A program made the position numbers and the translations under genes. This document shows, piece by piece, positions 13,300 through 15,008 of a stretch of DNA of 15,008 nucleotides (position 1 is its first letter; each line of letters opens with the position of its first letter). The DNA is taken from NCBI GenBank assembly GCA_036270655.1, contig DATBCD010000135.1, positions 1 through 15,008 of the forward strand. Direction: 5' to 3'. Source of the DNA: VBCK01 sp036270655 (GTDB lineage Bacteria; Pseudomonadota; Gammaproteobacteria; Burkholderiales; Burkholderiaceae_F). The notes under the pieces were generated by a model. That model was given only the letters and a program-made list of their open reading frames with translations, was not told where the DNA came from and did no database searches.

Positions 13300-15008
13300 C
13301 TAGCTCGTCCGGCGCGCGCAGTGCTCCAGCCACTGCGCGGTGATCTTCTCCTGCAGCGCATTCTGCTTGAGCCGCTCGTTCAGCGAGCCGAAATCGACCG
13401 CATCGAGCGGCTGATCCTGATTGAAGCAGGAAAATACGACCGAGCTCTTACCGGTGCGCGGGTCGCGGTGCACCTGCAGGCACTGGGCGCAGATCTCTTT
13501 CATCATGCACTGCATCGGCGAGTTGATCGACCCGATCGCGCAGTGGTGCACCTTCAGGTGCCGTTTGAGCACGTCGTGGCGCGCCTTGCCGACGCTGGCC
13601 ATCATCCGGTCCGAGCCGATCGCGATGATCCGGTCCGCGTCCTGGGTGCGGATCGTGACCTCGCCCAGGCGCCCGGTCGCATAGGCTTCCATCGCCTGCA
13701 CGATATTGCCGATGAAGGCCCGATCCTGCGGGCGGCGCGGCGCAAATCCCGGCGCCTCGTCGCAGCACCATACGACCACGTCGGCGGCCGCTTCGATCTC
13801 GTCGATCTTGTAGCGGTCGATGACCTTCTTGTATCCGGCGAAGTACAGCACGCGCGAGCCGTGCGCCCGGAACGCCTGCCCGATCGAAAACAGCACCGCG
13901 TTGCCCAGGCCGCCGCCCGCCAGCAGCACGGTCTCGCCGCCTGCGATATGAGTCGGCGTGCCGGTCGGCCCCATCAGGATCACCGGTTCTCCCGGCGCCA
14001 GAGTGGCGACCAGGTTGGACGAGCCGCCCATTTCCAGCACGATGCACGACACCAGGCCTTGCTCCGGATCGACCCAGGCGCCGGTCAGCGCGAGCCCCTC
14101 GGTCAGCAGCCGGGTCCGTGCAACCTGCCTGGACAGCGACTCGAAATTCTGCAGCCGGTAGAACTGGCCCGGCCGGAATTTGCGGGCTGCCGCCGGCGCT
14201 TTCACCACCACCTCGACGATGGTCGGGGTCAGCCGATGCACGGAGTGCACGGTGGCAAGCAGGTCCCGCGACAGCGCCGCGAAGAACTCCCCGGTGCTCT
14301 GCGGGGACGCCGGCGTGCGCTGGTCCAGCAGGCGCGAGATCTTCGGGTAGCCCTGGCGGGCCGAGGCCATCGCCTTGACGACGTTGCCGAAATACGAAGG
14401 ATGCAGGTCCCCGAAGAAGCTGATGAAGCGGCCGTCGTCCAGGCGCGACAGCAGCACGTCGGGGCTTTGCGGCTTCGGCGTCGCATACGCCGGCTTGACC
14501 GGCTGGCCTTGCTCGTCGCAGGCCGTGAAGTACTTACCGTCGAGCTTGAAGTGGGCGGCGTCCTCGCGCGCCAGCACGGTGTTGGGCGAGGTGCCGGCAG
14601 CTACCAGCACGGTGTGCGCCGACATCCAGTGCTCGCCGTCCGCGGTCCACTTGCCGTCCTCGCCCAGCCGCTGGCGATTGAAGTGGATCCCCTTGGCGGC
14701 GCCGAAGTTGTCGACCTCGATGCTGGCCGGCGACAGGCCTTCGACGAACGAGATGCCTTCTTCGAGCGCCTTCTCAACCTCCTCGTGGTTCAACGTGTAC
14801 GAGGGGCTGTCGATCAGGCGGCGTCGGTACACGATCGTGGCCCCGCCCCATTCGCGCAGCAGCTCGGCGACGCGCGCCGGGCGATTTTCCCTGCGGGCCT
14901 GCTCGCGCTCTTCGCGCAGCGCGCGCGCGTGGGCCAGGAACTCTTCGGCGATCTCGCGGTCCAGGTCGTCCCACCGGTCGCGGATCGCGTCCTCCCCGAT
15001 GTCGCCGG
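13300..15008 (-). CDS. FAD/iron-sulfur oxidoreductase with C-terminal PyrK-like electron-transfer module, 5' end cut by window edge
   Basis: The frame is open from the right edge (first full codon ends at 15006) and gives 568 residues before the stop. The first third belongs to a pyridine nucleotide-disulfide/glutamate-synthase-type flavoprotein: the segment HTVLVAAGTSPNTVLARED (numbered from GTG 14832, about 73-91) is the usual second dinucleotide motif. The second half is a ferredoxin-reductase-like module as in PyrK: flavin site KFRPGQFYRLQNFE, NAD site GPTGTPTHIAGGETVLLAGGGLGNAVLF, and a cysteine cluster CMMKEICAQC ... FSC that should hold a [2Fe-2S] centre, with spacing C-x5-C-x2-C-x17-C rather than the C-x4-C-x2-C of PyrK. 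An Arg/Glu-rich helix lies near the right edge. It probably moves electrons between NAD(P)H and an unknown partner; the missing N-terminus would be needed to name the substrate. Confidence 0.8.
   Translation of the reverse strand, partial: GDIGEDAIRDRWDDLDREIAEEFLAHARALREEREQARRENRPARVAELLREWGGATIVYRRRLIDSPSYTLNHEEVEKALEEGISFVEGLSPASIEVDNFGAAKGIHFNRQRLGEDGKWTADGEHWMSAHTVLVAAGTSPNTVLAREDAAHFKLDGKYFTACDEQGQPVKPAYATPKPQSPDVLLSRLDDGRFISFFGDLHPSYFGNVVKAMASARQGYPKISRLLDQRTPASPQSTGEFFAALSRDLLATVHSVHRLTPTIVEVVVKAPAAARKFRPGQFYRLQNFESLSRQVARTRLLTEGLALTGAWVDPEQGLVSCIVLEMGGSSNLVATLAPGEPVILMGPTGTPTHIAGGETVLLAGGGLGNAVLFSIGQAFRAHGSRVLYFAGYKKVIDRYKIDEIEAAADVVVWCCDEAPGFAPRRPQDRAFIGNIVQAMEAYATGRLGEVTIRTQDADRIIAIGSDRMMASVGKARHDVLKRHLKVHHCAIGSINSPMQCMMKEICAQCLQVHRDPRTGKSSVVFSCFNQDQPLDAVDFGSLNERLKQNALQEKITAQWLEHCARRTS

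Noticed and set aside
11411..13303. 630-codon plus-strand open frame
   Set aside because: It lies opposite the large subtilase with an intact catalytic triad; the product has no recognisable motif.
1..15008. tRNA, rRNA, insertion sequence, prophage or phage-defence locus
   Set aside because: I saw no conserved RNA gene sequence, transposase, integrase or defence-type gene; all large frames are accounted for by housekeeping, envelope or regulatory genes.

Overview
The window is GC-rich proteobacterial DNA, most likely from a betaproteobacterium (Burkholderiales or relatives). The evidence is an AceK homologue, a TorF-type (gcw_chp) outer-membrane protein, DUF3455 and DUF4124 envelope proteins, a YncE-type beta-propeller, and a RuBisCO-like protein followed by a cupin. 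The assignment rests on gene content and base composition only. Sixteen protein genes are called. Two are cut by the window edges, one (AceK-like) runs off the left edge, and one is a 32-residue lysine-rich protein.

Left part (1-4820, all minus strand). A compact signalling operon reads right to left: ECF sigma factor, zinc-finger anti-sigma factor with one membrane span, exported subtilase, and small outer-membrane protein. The first three overlap by 1 and 4 bases and the fourth follows after 9 bases. A divergent AceK (isocitrate dehydrogenase kinase/phosphatase) homologue comes next. The periplasmic end of the anti-sigma factor looks like a subtilase propeptide/inhibitor domain, which suggests a direct link between the protease and release of the sigma factor. 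The subtilase N-terminus carries four in-frame copies of a palindromic DNA unit, forming a 43-base inverted repeat inside the gene. A lysine-rich small protein lies upstream of the sigma gene.

Middle part (4821-8865). This holds a DUF3455 exported protein, a DUF4124 protein with a His/Asp-rich tail, a DoxX-type membrane protein with an operator-like inverted repeat in front of it, and a two-gene unit of an exported creatininase-fold protein plus an exported YncE-like beta-propeller. The DoxX and YncE genes converge with no base between their stop codons.

Right part (8913-15008). RuBisCO-like protein, cupin and CBS-domain protein form a plus-strand operon. By analogy with the 5'-methylthioadenosine-isoprenoid shunt of Rhodospirillum rubrum, the first two may convert 5-methylthioribulose-1-phosphate to 1-deoxyxylulose-5-phosphate with release of methanethiol. 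The CBS protein could sense an adenosyl ligand. After a convergent intergenic region with two strong inverted repeats come a second, larger exported subtilase with a complete catalytic site and the C-terminal part of a flavin/iron-sulfur oxidoreductase ending in a PyrK-like module, both on the minus strand.

The best candidates for something little described are the sigma/anti-sigma/subtilase/porin operon with its propeptide-like anti-sigma domain, the palindromic repeats inside the subtilase gene, and the RLP-cupin-CBS operon.
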